Source: an uncultured Sphingosinicella sp. (lineage in GTDB: Bacteria; Pseudomonadota; Alphaproteobacteria; Sphingomonadales; Sphingomonadaceae). Taken from it: a stretch of 38,479 nucleotides of DNA. The notes under the pieces were generated by a model. It was not told the DNA's origin. It worked only from the letters and a program-made list of their open reading frames with translations, and searched no databases. The DNA lies in assembly GCA_946886275.1 (NCBI GenBank), contig CAMPIH010000004.1:1-38479 (forward strand), given 5' to 3'. Positions 30,384 to 38,479 of the stretch are shown here, in pieces (position 1 is the stretch's first letter; each line of letters starts with the position of its first letter). Both the position numbers and the translations under genes were made by a program.

Positions 30384-30863
30384 TCAGAGGAAGGCGCGAA
30401 GCTTCAGCCAGGCCTCGAGCTTCGCCTCGAAAGGCCTTTTGAACGCCGGGCTGCTCGACGGCAGGTCGATCAGTTCGAGCCTGGTCTCGCCGATCTGCCG
30501 GCGCCCGATCCGCGCCGCGGTGCCGCCGTTGAAGGCGATCGCCCGAAGCTCCGGCAAGCTCTCGGCCAAGCGGCCGACGTCGCTCGCCTCGTGAAGCCGG
30601 ATATCGGAATCGAGGCTGCCACGCCGGGTCGCGGCGGCGACCGTGTCCCAGAGCCCGACCCGCGATTCGCGCAAGGCGGCCAGCCGTTCCTCATAGGGAA
30701 AAGCGACGAGGTCGCGTCCGATCACCGCGCCGATCAGCCGCCAGAACTGGTTTTGCGGATGGGCGTAGTAACGCTGCTTCGCCAGCGACACCGCCCCCGG
30801 CAGGCTGCCGAGGACGAGCAGGCGCGTGTCGGCGTCGACGACCGGCGGAAAGCAATGCTCCAT
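30384..30863 (-). CDS. hypoxanthine (deoxyinosine) DNA glycosylase, UDG family 6
   Basis: About 159 residues. It is a uracil-DNA-glycosylase-superfamily enzyme, expected to remove deaminated adenine (hypoxanthine) from DNA. Motif 1 is LLVLGSLPGAVSLAKQRYY, with AHPQNQFWRLIGA next. The later NGGTAARIG and IDLPSSSPAFKRPF match the family. The start is MEHCFPPVVDADTR at 30863, the usual family beginning; ATG 30893 would add ten residues. No strong ribosome-binding site is seen at either. It diverges from the transporter gene at 30973. Confidence 0.85.
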   Translation of the reverse strand: MEHCFPPVVDADTRLLVLGSLPGAVSLAKQRYYAHPQNQFWRLIGAVIGRDLVAFPYEERLAALRESRVGLWDTVAAATRRGSLDSDIRLHEASDVGRLAESLPELRAIAFNGGTAARIGRRQIGETRLELIDLPSSSPAFKRPFEAKLEAWLKLRAFL

Positions 30864-30972
30864 GGCGTCGCGATGGAAGATGGCGGGGAGCATGGCAAGC
30901 CGCCGTCCGATCCGCTTGCCTGCAGCACTTTGCGCCGCCTACACAGTCGCTTCGGGCAGGGAGGGGCGTGTG

Positions 30973-32628
30973 ATGGCCGAAGCCGTTGCGGATCTGGATC
31001 AGGAGCCGCCGGTTTCGGGCGATCGCGCCGATCAGGCGCGGCGGACCCGCCTGGTCATCGGCGCCTCCTCGGCCGGCACCATCTTCGAATGGTATGACTT
31101 CTTCATCTACGGCACGCTTGCGGCGTCGGGCATCATCGGCAGCACCTTCTTTCCGTCGGGCAACGAGACTCTTCAGACGCTTCTCGCCTGGGCCGGCTTC
31201 GCTGTCGGCTTCGGCTTCCGGCCGCTCGGCGCGATCCTGTTCGGCTATATGGGTGACCGGCTTGGCCGGAAGACGACCTTCCTCGTCACCATCACCCTGA
31301 TGGGCCTCGCCACGGCCGGGGTCGGTCTGGTGCCGTCGGCCGCAGCGATCGGGATCGCGGCGCCGATCCTCATCATCCTGCTCAGGATCTGCCAGGGGCT
31401 GGCGCTGGGCGGCGAATATGGCGGCGCCGCCATCTATGTCGCCGAACATTCGCCGCCGGGAAAATCCGGTTTCTACACCAGCTTCATCCAGGCTTCGGTG
31501 GTCGGCGGCTTCGTCCTCAGCCTCGCCGTCGTTCTCGGCACCAAGAGCCTGGTCAGCACCGAGGCCTGGGACACATGGTGGTGGCGTTTCCCCTTCCTCT
31601 TCTCGATCCTGCTGCTCGCCGTGTCGCTGTGGATGCGCCTCAAGCTTTCCGAAAGCCCGGTGTTCAAGGCGCTGAAGGAACAGGGTGGCTGCGACGCCAA
31701 TCCGTTCAAGGCCAGCTTCACCTATCCCGGCAATCTGAAGCGGCTGTTCGTCGCCTTGTTCGGAATCGCCGCCGGCCTGACCGTCATCTGGTACACGGCG
31801 ATGTTCTCGACCCTTTCGCTTCTCCAGAACATCATGAGGGTCGATTCGACCACGGCCCAGATCATCGTCGCTCTCGGCGCTTTGCTCGGATGCGGCTGGT
31901 ACATCCTGTTCGGATGGATGTCCGACCGGGTCGGCCGGAAGCGCCCGATCGTCATCGGCTATGCGCTGACCCTGCTTCTGATCTTCCCGATCTACTGGAC
32001 GATGGGAAGCGCGGCCAATCCCGACCGAGCCGCCGCTCACGAGCAGGCGCCGGTCACGATCCACCGTTCCGGCTGCGACTTCGATCCGTTCGCGGCCCGC
32101 CAGGCGGACCTGTGCGGACAGATCATCGGCGAATTGGGCCGGCTCGGGGTCCAGTACAGCTTCAGTCAGCCGCCAGCCGGGCCGAACGTCGCCGCGGCCG
32201 CGGCGACGCCCGTCGCAATCGGCCTTGGCGACGAGGTCCGCTCGGTCGCCGGCGCGGACCAGGTCCGGCCGTTGCTCGAAGAGGCCGGCTACAGCTTCGA
32301 TCCGGTGATTCCCTCGCCCGGCGGCATCGCCGTCATTCTTCTCGCCTTGCTCGCCATCACCGCTCTGTCCGGGATGACCTATGGCCCCGTCGCGGCCCTG
32401 CTCGCGGAGATGTTCCCGCCGCAGATCCGCTACAGCTCGATGTCGATCCCCTATCATTTCGGAACCGGCTATTTCGGCGGATTCCAGCCGTTCATCGCCA
32501 GCTACATCGCCGCCTCCACCGGCGATCCCTATTCCGGCCTCTGGTACACGTTCGCCGTCGTGGCGATGGCCCTGATCGTGACCTTCTTCTGGCTCCCGGA
32601 CGATCGGGTCGGGGAGGGGAAGGGGTGA
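30973..32628 (+). CDS. MHS-family MFS transporter with extra periplasmic domain
   Basis: A 551-residue major facilitator of the metabolite:H+ symporter type. It has the family entrance GTIFEWYDFFIYGTLA, the loop GYMGDRLGRKTTFL, RICQGLALGGEYGGAAIYVA and WRFPFLFSILLLAVSLWMR. The second half repeats the loop motif in FGWMSDRVGRKRP. Usual length is about 430 to 450. The excess is a roughly 100-residue hydrophilic insertion at about 345 to 445, between spans 9 and 10 and so on the periplasmic side, with two cysteines (RSGCDFDPF and ADLCGQ). Start at ATG 30973 with GGGAGG eight bases upstream. Substrate unknown. Confidence 0.88.
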   Translation: MAEAVADLDQEPPVSGDRADQARRTRLVIGASSAGTIFEWYDFFIYGTLAASGIIGSTFFPSGNETLQTLLAWAGFAVGFGFRPLGAILFGYMGDRLGRKTTFLVTITLMGLATAGVGLVPSAAAIGIAAPILIILLRICQGLALGGEYGGAAIYVAEHSPPGKSGFYTSFIQASVVGGFVLSLAVVLGTKSLVSTEAWDTWWWRFPFLFSILLLAVSLWMRLKLSESPVFKALKEQGGCDANPFKASFTYPGNLKRLFVALFGIAAGLTVIWYTAMFSTLSLLQNIMRVDSTTAQIIVALGALLGCGWYILFGWMSDRVGRKRPIVIGYALTLLLIFPIYWTMGSAANPDRAAAHEQAPVTIHRSGCDFDPFAARQADLCGQIIGELGRLGVQYSFSQPPAGPNVAAAAATPVAIGLGDEVRSVAGADQVRPLLEEAGYSFDPVIPSPGGIAVILLALLAITALSGMTYGPVAALLAEMFPPQIRYSSMSIPYHFGTGYFGGFQPFIASYIAASTGDPYSGLWYTFAVVAMALIVTFFWLPDDRVGEGKG

Positions 32629-32668
32629 GACTTCCCCAGAGGGGGGCGGAATTGCTACGGCCGCGGCC

Positions 32669-33703
32669 ATGGCCCACATTCCCCTTCGGCTGAAGCTCGA
32701 CGGCGGCGCGCTCGTCGCCAACTGGCGTTGGCTCGCCGGCCGCAGCGGAAGCGCCGCCTGCGGGGCGGCGATCAAGGCCGACGGCTATGGCCTCGGCGCT
32801 CGCGAGGTGGTTCGCCGGCTCGCCGAAGCCGGCTGCCGCGACTTCTTCGTCGCCACCTGGGCCGAAGCCGAGACGTTGATGCCCTGGGACGAGGGGCTGG
32901 CCTTGTCGGTCCTTCACGGGGTGGGGCCGGACGATCTTGCGACTGCCATGTCGTCGCCGGCCCGGCCGGTCCTCAACAGCCTCGAGCAGGTGGCGCGCTG
33001 GACCGGGACGAACCGGCCGTGCGACGTCATGATCGACACCGGCATCAATCGCCTTGGCCTGGCGCCCGGAGACTCGGTCGGCGGCCGGCTGGAGAGCCTT
33101 CGGATCGAGACCCTGATGAGCCATCTCGCCTGCGCGGACGAGGATGTGCCCGCCAATGAACGCCAGCGCCAGGCCTTTGCCGAGCTTTCCGGGGAGGTCC
33201 AGGCGCGGCGGCTGAGCCTCGCCAACAGCGCCGGCATCTGCCTTGGCGCCGATTACGCCTTCGATCTCACCCGGCCCGGCCTCGCCTTGTACGGCGGCAT
33301 ACCCAGGCGAGAGGCGGAAGGGTACATCCGCCAGGTCGTCCGGCTCGAGGCTCAGGTCCTTCAGCGCCGCCGAGTGAAAGAAGGGGACTGCGTCGGCTAT
33401 AATCATACCTTCAGGGCGCAGGCACCGCACGAGCTGGCGATCCTCAACCTGGGCTATGCCGACGGCTATCTGCGCGCCTTCTCCGGGACCGGAAGAGCCT
33501 TCATCGGCGAGCATTTCGCGCCCGTCGTCGGCCGGGTCTCGATGGACCTCACCGCGATCTGCGTCGACGAGGCGCCGGATCTTCGCGAGGGCGACTGGAT
33601 CGAGCTCGATTATGATCTGGCGTCGGCTTCGGCGCAGTCCGGACTCTCGCCTTACGAGCTGCTCACCGGCCTTGGCGACCGATTCACGCGCAACTGGGTC
33701 TGA
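32669..33703 (+). CDS. alr: alanine racemase
   Basis: A 344-residue PLP enzyme that makes D-alanine for peptidoglycan. It has the PLP lysine at about 36 (AAIKADGYGLG), the catalytic tyrosine at about 244 (VGYNHTF), DTGINRLGL, TRPGLALYGG and GRVSMDLTAICVD. Family features are complete and the length is slightly short (usual about 355 to 370). It follows the transporter by 40 bases and precedes the metallophosphoesterase by 30, so it may share a transcript with both. Confidence 0.94.
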   Translation: MAHIPLRLKLDGGALVANWRWLAGRSGSAACGAAIKADGYGLGAREVVRRLAEAGCRDFFVATWAEAETLMPWDEGLALSVLHGVGPDDLATAMSSPARPVLNSLEQVARWTGTNRPCDVMIDTGINRLGLAPGDSVGGRLESLRIETLMSHLACADEDVPANERQRQAFAELSGEVQARRLSLANSAGICLGADYAFDLTRPGLALYGGIPRREAEGYIRQVVRLEAQVLQRRRVKEGDCVGYNHTFRAQAPHELAILNLGYADGYLRAFSGTGRAFIGEHFAPVVGRVSMDLTAICVDEAPDLREGDWIELDYDLASASAQSGLSPYELLTGLGDRFTRNWV

Positions 33704-33733
33704 ACCGGGCCGGCTTCGGCTCGTTCAGCCGCC

Positions 33734-34567
33734 ATGGCGACCATTGCCCACCTTTCCGACGTCCATTTCGGGGCCCATCAGCCGAAGGTCGCCGACGCCG
33801 CCGAGGCCTGGCTTCTCGAGCATCGCCCTGACCTTCTCGTCGTCAGCGGCGATTTCACTCAGCGCGCGCGGATCGCCCAGTTCCGGCTCGCCTCGGCCTG
33901 GCTCAACCGGCTCCGCTCGGACGGGTTCGAGATCATCGCCGTGCCGGGCAATCACGATGTCCCGCTCTACGATCTTTTCCGCCGCTTTGCCCGGCCGCTG
34001 GCGCGCTACAAGAGGTATATCTCGACCGATCTGTGCCCTTGGTTCGAGAATGACCGGCTCGCCGTGCTCGGAATCAACACGGCGCGCTCGCTGACGATCA
34101 AGGACGGCCGGATCAACGAGGAGCAGATGGCGCTGATCCGGGCGCGCTTCGCCAACGTGGCCAAGGACAAGACCCGGATCCTCGTCACTCACCATCCCTT
34201 GTTCGCGATGCCGATCGGCAAGGGCAGCGAGCTGACCGAAGCGGTCGGTCGGCATGAGGATGCGGTCAAGGCGGTGTGCGAGGCCGGAGTCCATATCGCG
34301 CTCGCCGGCCATTTCCATCGTACCTATGCCGAATCGGCCCGGAAAATGGTCCACAATGCCGGCGGCGCCCTCGTCATCCAGGCCGGCACCGCCATCTCGG
34401 TCCGGCTTCGCAACAACGAGCTTCAGAGCTTCAACTGGATCGAGACCCACAACAATCGTGAAGTCGATCTCCAGGTCGTCGCCTGGGACGGCGATCGCTT
34501 CGTCCGCGGAAACCATGCCCGCTACAGCTATGACGGCGAGCACTGGTCGCGCGAGGGCTCTGCCTGA
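33734..34567 (+). CDS. metallophosphoesterase (cyclic-nucleotide-PDE-like)
   Basis: A 277-residue calcineurin-like phosphoesterase. The metal motifs are all present: LSDVHFG, VVSGDFTQRA, VPGNHD, VTHHPLF and LAGHFHRTY. This layout is that of class III cyclic nucleotide phosphodiesterase relatives, but many other phosphoesters are possible. No signal peptide. Starts 30 bases after alr. Confidence 0.88.
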   Translation: MATIAHLSDVHFGAHQPKVADAAEAWLLEHRPDLLVVSGDFTQRARIAQFRLASAWLNRLRSDGFEIIAVPGNHDVPLYDLFRRFARPLARYKRYISTDLCPWFENDRLAVLGINTARSLTIKDGRINEEQMALIRARFANVAKDKTRILVTHHPLFAMPIGKGSELTEAVGRHEDAVKAVCEAGVHIALAGHFHRTYAESARKMVHNAGGALVIQAGTAISVRLRNNELQSFNWIETHNNREVDLQVVAWDGDRFVRGNHARYSYDGEHWSREGSA

Positions 34568-34574
34568 GAAGTCT

Positions 34575-34871
34575 TTATTCGACGGTCTCGAACTCGCCCA
34601 GCCGTTCTTCCGCCGAGGTCCAGCCTTCGGTTCGCTCGTCCAGCGCCGAATAATCCTGGCCATGCTCGGCGAGGAAGGCGTGGAAATCCTCCCGGGCCTG
34701 CCAGACGTCGAGGGTCATGTAGGAATCGTCCATGCCCCGAAGCAGCTGGGTACCGCGAAAGCCTCGGTGGCGTTCGAAGAGCCGCGCCCAATCGCCCGAC
34801 GCGCCGTAAGTGGCTTCGAAGTCGGGGCGATGGTCCTTCTTGACCTGATAGCGCCAAAGGATCGCGAACAT
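34575..34871 (-). CDS. ferredoxin-like-fold small protein, possible ABM-type
   Basis: A 98-residue protein: MFAILWRYQVKKDHRPDFEA, then FRGTQLLRGMDDSYMTLDVW and REDFHAFLAEHGQDYSAL. The pattern resembles the antibiotic-biosynthesis-monooxygenase/dimeric alpha-beta barrel group, which often forms dimers. GGGAGGG lies about eight bases before the ATG. It ends eight bases from the convergent phosphoesterase stop. Confidence 0.7.
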   Translation of the reverse strand: MFAILWRYQVKKDHRPDFEATYGASGDWARLFERHRGFRGTQLLRGMDDSYMTLDVWQAREDFHAFLAEHGQDYSALDERTEGWTSAEERLGEFETVE

Positions 34872-34970
34872 GGTCTTGCCCTCCCGACGCGCCCGTCATC
34901 GCGAGGCGCCGAGCGGCAGCTTATCGCGAGCCGGGCCTGGAGGACAGGCTGCGAACCTCCCGGAGAGGCT

Positions 34971-36146
34971 TCAGTCGCGCTCGACGCAGAGGGCGATGCC
35001 CATGCCGCCGCCGATGCACAGGGTGGCGAGGCCCTTCTTGGCGTCGCGGCGGGCCATTTCGTAGAGCAGGGTCGTCAGCACCCGGGCGCCGCTGGCGCCG
35101 ATCGGGTGGCCGATGGCGATGGCGCCGCCATTGACGTTGACCTTGTCGGAATCCCAGCCCAGCTCCTTGCCGACCGCGAGCGCCTGGGCGGCAAACGCCT
35201 CGTTGGCCTCGATCAGGTCGAGATCGGCGATCGTCCAGCCCGCTTTCTCGAGCGCCCGCCTGCTCGCCGGAACGGGCCCGATTCCCATGATCGACGGGTC
35301 GACTCCGGCCGAGGCCCAGCTTGCGACCCGGGCGAGGATCGGGGCGCCCCGGCGCTCGGCTTCCTCGCGGCTCATGAGAACCAGAGCGGCCGCGCCGTCA
35401 TTGAGCCCGGAGGCATTGCCGGCGGTGACGCTGCCGTCCTTCTTGAAGGCGGGGCGGAGCCCGCCAAGCGCCGATTGCTCGACCCCGTCGCGAATATATT
35501 CGTCATTCTCGACGACGGTCTCGCCCTTGCGCGATTTGACGGTGACGGCGGCGATCTCGTCCTTGAACCGGCCTTCGGCCCGGGCCCGGCTCGCCTTGTT
35601 CTGCGAGGCGGTGGCGAAGGCGTCCTGCTCGTCGCGGGTGACCTGATATTGCTCGGCCAGATTCTCCGCGGTGATGCCCATGTGATAGCCGTTGAAGGCG
35701 TCGGTCAGGCCGTCCTTGATCATCGTGTCGACCAATTCGAGCGAGCCCATCTTGGTGCCGGCGCGGATCGCCTGGGCATGATTGGACAGGCTCATGCTCT
35801 CCTGGCCGCCGGCGACGACGATCCGGGCATCGCCGGTCTGGATCGCCTGGGTGGCCAGAGCGACCGCCCGAAGCCCGGATCCGCACACCTGGTTCACGCC
35901 CCAGGCCGGGATCTCCTTCGGGACGCCGGCCGCCATCGAGGCCTGGCGGGCAGGATTCTGTCCCTGCGCGGCAGTCAGCACCTGGCCGAGAATGACCTCG
36001 GAAACCTCTTCGGCGGCGACACCCGACTGGGTCAGCGCCGCCTCGATCGCGACTCGGCCGAGCTCATGGGCCGGAATGGTCGCGAAGGCGCCGAGAAAGG
36101 CACCGACCGGAGTACGCTTGGCGGCGGTGATGACGACGTCGGTCAT
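34971..36146 (-). CDS. acetyl-CoA C-acetyltransferase (PhaA/AtoB-type thiolase)
   Basis: A 391-residue biosynthetic-type thiolase that condenses two acetyl-CoA. Active-site residues are Cys about 88 ([10 protein letters not shown]), His about 347 ([10 protein letters not shown]) and Cys about 377 (CIGGGMG). This matches the well-known Zoogloea enzyme numbering. [19 protein letters not shown] and [16 protein letters not shown] are present. The start at 36146 has AGGAAA upstream and the sequence [15 protein letters not shown]. The longer upstream frame is non-coding and includes a REP-like repeat. With phaR and a PhaC-like gene nearby, a role in PHB synthesis is likely, though ketone-body use is possible. 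Confidence 0.94.
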   Translation of the reverse strand: MTDVVITAAKRTPVGAFLGAFATIPAHELGRVAIEAALTQSGVAAEEVSEVILGQVLTAAQGQNPARQASMAAGVPKEIPAWGVNQVCGSGLRAVALATQAIQTGDARIVVAGGQESMSLSNHAQAIRAGTKMGSLELVDTMIKDGLTDAFNGYHMGITAENLAEQYQVTRDEQDAFATASQNKASRARAEGRFKDEIAAVTVKSRKGETVVENDEYIRDGVEQSALGGLRPAFKKDGSVTAGNASGLNDGAAALVLMSREEAERRGAPILARVASWASAGVDPSIMGIGPVPASRRALEKAGWTIADLDLIEANEAFAAQALAVGKELGWDSDKVNVNGGAIAIGHPIGASGARVLTTLLYEMARRDAKKGLATLCIGGGMGIALCVERD

Positions 36147-36175
36147 GGCTTTTTCCTGCTTCGTAGCCCGATCGC

Positions 36176-36248
36176 CCTGAACGTGTCGAAGCGCCGTCCT
36201 CGTCGCCGAAAAGGAAGGCCTGGGCTTCGACCGGCTCAGCCCGAGCGG
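36176..36248. repeat. REP-like palindromic repeat
   Basis: CCTGAACGTGTCGAAGCGCC on the left and GGGCTTCGACCGGCTCAGCC on the right form imperfect inverted arms around TGTCGAAG/CTTCGA. Elements with a core like CTTCGACAAGCTCAG are common between sphingomonad genes. It lies between the thiolase and the PhaC-like gene. Confidence 0.5.
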
Positions 36249-36267
36249 AGTGGGGATCCGCCGCGCC

Positions 36268-37347
36268 CTAGCATTTTGCTGCGGTGCGGGAAAGCCAGTC
36301 GGACAGCGCCTTCCAAAGCCGCTCGCGCGCCGAGCCGACGACCATGCCGACATGCCCCTGATCGAGCTCGAGCCGCTCGCCGGCGCTCATCGCCGTCTCG
36401 TGAGGAACGATCCGGTCCCTGGTCGACACGATGTTGAGAATCGGTATTTCAAGCCGACCGGGTTCGATCGTCTCGTCGCCCACCTGCCATTGCCCGCTGC
36501 CCGGCCGATCGGCGGCGAAGAAGTCCTCGAACATCTCCCGAGCCGCCGCGCCGCTCAAGGGCGGGCCGTCATTCGCCCAGTCCTCGAGAGTGACGAAGAT
36601 TTCCGCTTCTTCGCCCTCGAGATCGGCGAACGCCTCGAACTTGGCGACCGTTCGGGCCGGGTCGAGATTCCAGAAGGCGGTCTGGAGCGCCTCCATCGGC
36701 AGCACGCCCAGAGCATCGACCGTCGACCGGACCTGGTCCCACAATCGCTCGAGGTCGCCCCGGGCAGGTTGCGGATAGGCGGCGAACCGCCAGGGCGCGG
36801 CGATGGTAACGAGGCTTCGGACCGGTGCCAGCTGGGCGGCCGCCGCCGCCATCGTCCCGCCGAGGCAATAGCCGACCAGGTCGGGCGGCTCAGGCAGTTC
36901 GCCAATCAGCGGAACGGCAATCCGCTCGACATGGCCGGCAATATCCATCGGCCGTCGTCCTTCGTCGGGCCAGCCCCAGTCGAGCAGGAGGACCCGCCGT
37001 TTTTGCCGGGAGAGACTCCGAAGCAGCGATCTTTCCTCGCTGAGATCGAGGATGTTCGGGGGATTGATCAGCGACGGGACGAACAGGACCGGCGGCCCGT
37101 CGCCGCCATAATCGCGAAGCGTCGCGCCGTGGCGCGAAGCGACGGCCGGCTTCGGCTCCGGCGGCGATCGCCGGGGTGCCTCCTGATATTTTCTCAGGCC
37201 GGCCAAAGCGCGCTTCATCCGCGCCGGATTTGCTGCGGTCTGCTCGCGCAGCATGGCCAGGAACAAAGGCAGCGGCCGCGGCCTGTGTTGCAGTGCCGCA
37301 AACTTAGGTGCTAGGCTCGTTCTTTCAGGCCCCCAGGAGTCCGGCAT
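36268..37347 (-). CDS. PhaC-like alpha/beta hydrolase
   Basis: About 359 residues with a PHA-synthase-like lipase box [14 protein letters not shown] (cysteine nucleophile), [28 protein letters not shown], an acid in VSTRDRIVP and a histidine in [10 protein letters not shown]. The cysteine in place of serine is the PhaC hallmark. The size is close to class III PhaC (about 355), not class I (about 590). No PhaE partner is in view. The conserved [10 protein letters not shown] region begins near residue 23, so the true start should be upstream of 37254. The ATG at 37347 fits and overlaps the divergent phaR start as CATG. An ATG at 37254 is the alternative. Polymerase activity is likely but not certain. 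Confidence 0.78.
   Translation of the reverse strand: MPDSWGPERTSLAPKFAALQHRPRPLPLFLAMLREQTAANPARMKRALAGLRKYQEAPRRSPPEPKPAVASRHGATLRDYGGDGPPVLFVPSLINPPNILDLSEERSLLRSLSRQKRRVLLLDWGWPDEGRRPMDIAGHVERIAVPLIGELPEPPDLVGYCLGGTMAAAAAQLAPVRSLVTIAAPWRFAAYPQPARGDLERLWDQVRSTVDALGVLPMEALQTAFWNLDPARTVAKFEAFADLEGEEAEIFVTLEDWANDGPPLSGAAAREMFEDFFAADRPGSGQWQVGDETIEPGRLEIPILNIVSTRDRIVPHETAMSAGERLELDQGHVGMVVGSARERLWKALSDWLSRTAAKC
37288..37317 (+). promoter_or_regulatory. predicted promoter of phaR
   Basis: TTGCAG (37288-37293) and TAGGCT (37312-37317) are 18 bases apart, about 29 bases before the phaR start. If the PhaC-like gene starts at 37347, this promoter lies inside its coding sequence on the opposite strand. 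Confidence 0.4.
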
Positions 37348-37915
37348 GGCGGCACCCCGCTCAGACGATGACGTGGTCATCATCAAGAAATATGCGAACC
37401 GGCGGCTCTACGATACCGAAAGCTCGTCCTACATCACGCTCGAGAAGCTGGCGCAGATGGTCCGCCAGAAACGGCAGTTCAAGGTCGTCGACGCGAAGAG
37501 CGGCGACGACATCACCCGCTCCGTCCTCGCCCAGATCATCATGGAGGAGGAAGCGAGAGGCGCGACGATGCTGCCGGTCAATTTCCTTCGCCAGCTGATC
37601 GGCCTCTACGGCGATTCGATGCAGGGCATGGTGCCTCACTATCTCGAGGCCTCGCTCGAGCAATTGCAGCGCAACCAGAGCCAGCTCCGCGAAGCGATGG
37701 CCGGTGCGCTCGCCGCCAACCCGTTCGCCGAGATCGCCCGCCGCAACATGGAGATGTTCTCGGCGACGACGCCCGGAGCCGCCGGCAAGGGGGCGGGGAG
37801 CCAGGGCAAGCCGGCCGGACAGGACCAATCGGCGGAAGACGACACCAAGGCCGAGCTTGCGGCTCTCAAGGCCCAGCTCGCCGATCTTCAGAAGAAGCTC
37901 GACAAGCTCGGCTGA
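37346..37915 (+). CDS. phaR: PHA synthesis repressor PhaR
   Basis: A 189-residue PhaR that senses polyhydroxyalkanoate and represses granule-protein genes. The N-terminal DNA/PHA-binding domain has VIIKKYANRRLYDTESSSY, TLEKLAQMVRQ and DDITRSVLAQIIMEEE. The second PHB-accumulation segment has LPVNFLRQLIGLYGD and VPHYLEASLEQL. The C-terminus is a short linker and coiled coil (AELAALKAQLADLQKKLDKL). AGGAG is six bases before the ATG. It diverges from the PhaC-like gene with overlapping start codons. Confidence 0.94.
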   Translation: MAAPRSDDDVVIIKKYANRRLYDTESSSYITLEKLAQMVRQKRQFKVVDAKSGDDITRSVLAQIIMEEEARGATMLPVNFLRQLIGLYGDSMQGMVPHYLEASLEQLQRNQSQLREAMAGALAANPFAEIARRNMEMFSATTPGAAGKGAGSQGKPAGQDQSAEDDTKAELAALKAQLADLQKKLDKLG

Positions 37916-37939
37916 GAAAGGCGGCCCAGCGCTGCAGAA

Positions 37940-38479
37940 CTATTCCGGCTTCACGAATCTCAGCGTCATCCGGTCGCTTTCGCCGATGGCGACATAGCGG
38001 TCGCGGTCCTGGTCGCCGAGCCGAAGTGTCGGCGGCAGGGTCCAGACGCCGCTCGGATGATCGGTCGTGTCGTTCGGATTGGCGTTGATCTCCGATTCGG
38101 CGACCAATCGGAATCCCGCCGCCTCGGCGAGCCGCCGGACGGTCGAGGTCTTGAGATAGCCGCTGCTTCGCTCGCGCGCGGAATCCGCGCTCTCCGGAAG
38201 CCGATGATCGACGACTCCCAGGGTGCCGCCGGGGCGAAGCATCGCGAACATCTGGCGGAAGGCCTCTTCGGCGAACGGGGTCTCTCCCATCATCCAGTTG
38301 TGGACGTTGCGGAAAGTGAGGACGACGTCGGCGCTGCCGTCCGGGACGGCGGGTTCGGTGGCGCCGGATCTTCCGGTCGGGAAGGAGGCCAGCCGGATGG
38401 CGCCGTAGCGGCCCGGATCCTGAGTCATCCGGGTCCGCGCGCCGTTCAGGCCGTTGCCGTTGGCCGCGGCATAATAGGT
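37940..38479 (-). CDS. class I SAM-dependent methyltransferase-like (5' end outside window)
   Basis: The C-terminal 179 residues of a methyltransferase-fold protein. The frame is open to the window edge (first visible residues TYYAAANGNGLNGARTR). Segments VPDGSADVVLTFRNVHNWMM, MFAMLRPGGTLGVVDHRLPE and VRRLAEAAGFRLVAESEIN match strands and helices four to six of the fold. The SAM-binding glycine motif would lie outside the window. This small family is common in sphingomonads, with unknown substrate. It converges on phaR, ending 24 bases from its stop. Confidence 0.85.
   Translation of the reverse strand, partial: TYYAAANGNGLNGARTRMTQDPGRYGAIRLASFPTGRSGATEPAVPDGSADVVLTFRNVHNWMMGETPFAEEAFRQMFAMLRPGGTLGVVDHRLPESADSARERSSGYLKTSTVRRLAEAAGFRLVAESEINANPNDTTDHPSGVWTLPPTLRLGDQDRDRYVAIGESDRMTLRFVKPE

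Noticed and set aside
30691..32775. 694-codon open frame antisense to the MFS transporter
   Set aside because: Low-complexity shadow composition and no recognisable fold; the plus-strand transporter is clear.
34254..36437. 727-codon plus-strand frame over phosphoesterase and thiolase
   Set aside because: It runs antisense to the thiolase, whose active-site residues are all in place, and has no domain of its own.

Overview
The window is dense, GC-rich alphaproteobacterial chromosome. It carries about 36 protein genes, no rRNA or tRNA gene that I can see, and no CRISPR array, complete insertion sequence or prophage. The gene set points to the order Sphingomonadales (a Sphingomonas-like organism): a TonB-ExbB-ExbD-ExbD cluster, a DUF1285-Nudix-CCA nucleotidyltransferase cluster, scattered polyhydroxyalkanoate (PHA) genes with PhaR, and several small sphingomonad-type hypotheticals. 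Genus cannot be fixed from the sequence alone.

Layout. 1-2.7 kb (minus): 5' part of purC, kynureninase, and a lipoprotein alpha/beta hydrolase coupled to it by an ATGA overlap. 2.7-4.2 kb: two tiny protein genes diverging from a GcvA-like LysR regulator, with a perfect T-N11-A palindrome between them. 4.2-6.3 kb (minus): two tandem DUF4349 envelope proteins, the second behind a promoter whose -10 lies in a perfect palindrome. 6.3-10.4 kb (plus): parC and a PAS-GGDEF-EAL cyclic-di-GMP protein. 10.4-12.7 kb (minus): DUF1285, Nudix hydrolase and CCA-adding enzyme, linked by ATGA overlaps. 12.8-13.9 kb (plus): a FolM-like reductase and folB. 14.0-14.8 kb (minus): an exported protein of unknown function. 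15.0-17.7 kb (plus): tonB-exbB-exbD-exbD, ending in a strong terminator followed by a tandem array of terminator-like repeats. 17.9-19.6 kb (minus): an MsbA-type ABC exporter. 19.7-24.2 kb (plus): PHA depolymerase behind a TetR-type palindrome, an exported unknown, and an orphan AceE/MdeB-type E1 dehydrogenase. 24.2-29.1 kb: an AI-2E-family permease, a small membrane protein, a DUF202 protein, a class A penicillin-binding protein and an FAD amine oxidase. 29.3-30.3 kb (plus): CysQ-like phosphatase and a small membrane protein, then a MITE-like remnant. 30.4-34.6 kb: hypoxanthine-DNA glycosylase (minus), then an MHS-type transporter with an extra periplasmic domain, alanine racemase and a metallophosphoesterase (plus). 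34.6-38.5 kb: a small ferredoxin-like-fold protein, acetyl-CoA acetyltransferase, a PhaC-like alpha/beta hydrolase whose start codon overlaps that of divergent phaR, and a truncated methyltransferase.

The genes are mainly housekeeping: nucleotide, folate and cell-wall synthesis, topology and tRNA maturation. Three PHA-related loci (depolymerase, thiolase, PhaC-like enzyme with PhaR) suggest active polyester storage. I found no convincing defence or other wholly new multi-gene system. The most interesting unexplained items are the LysR-linked micro-protein pair, the DUF4349 pair with its palindromic promoter, the PhaC-like/phaR start-codon overlap, the transporter insertion and the repeated terminator array.
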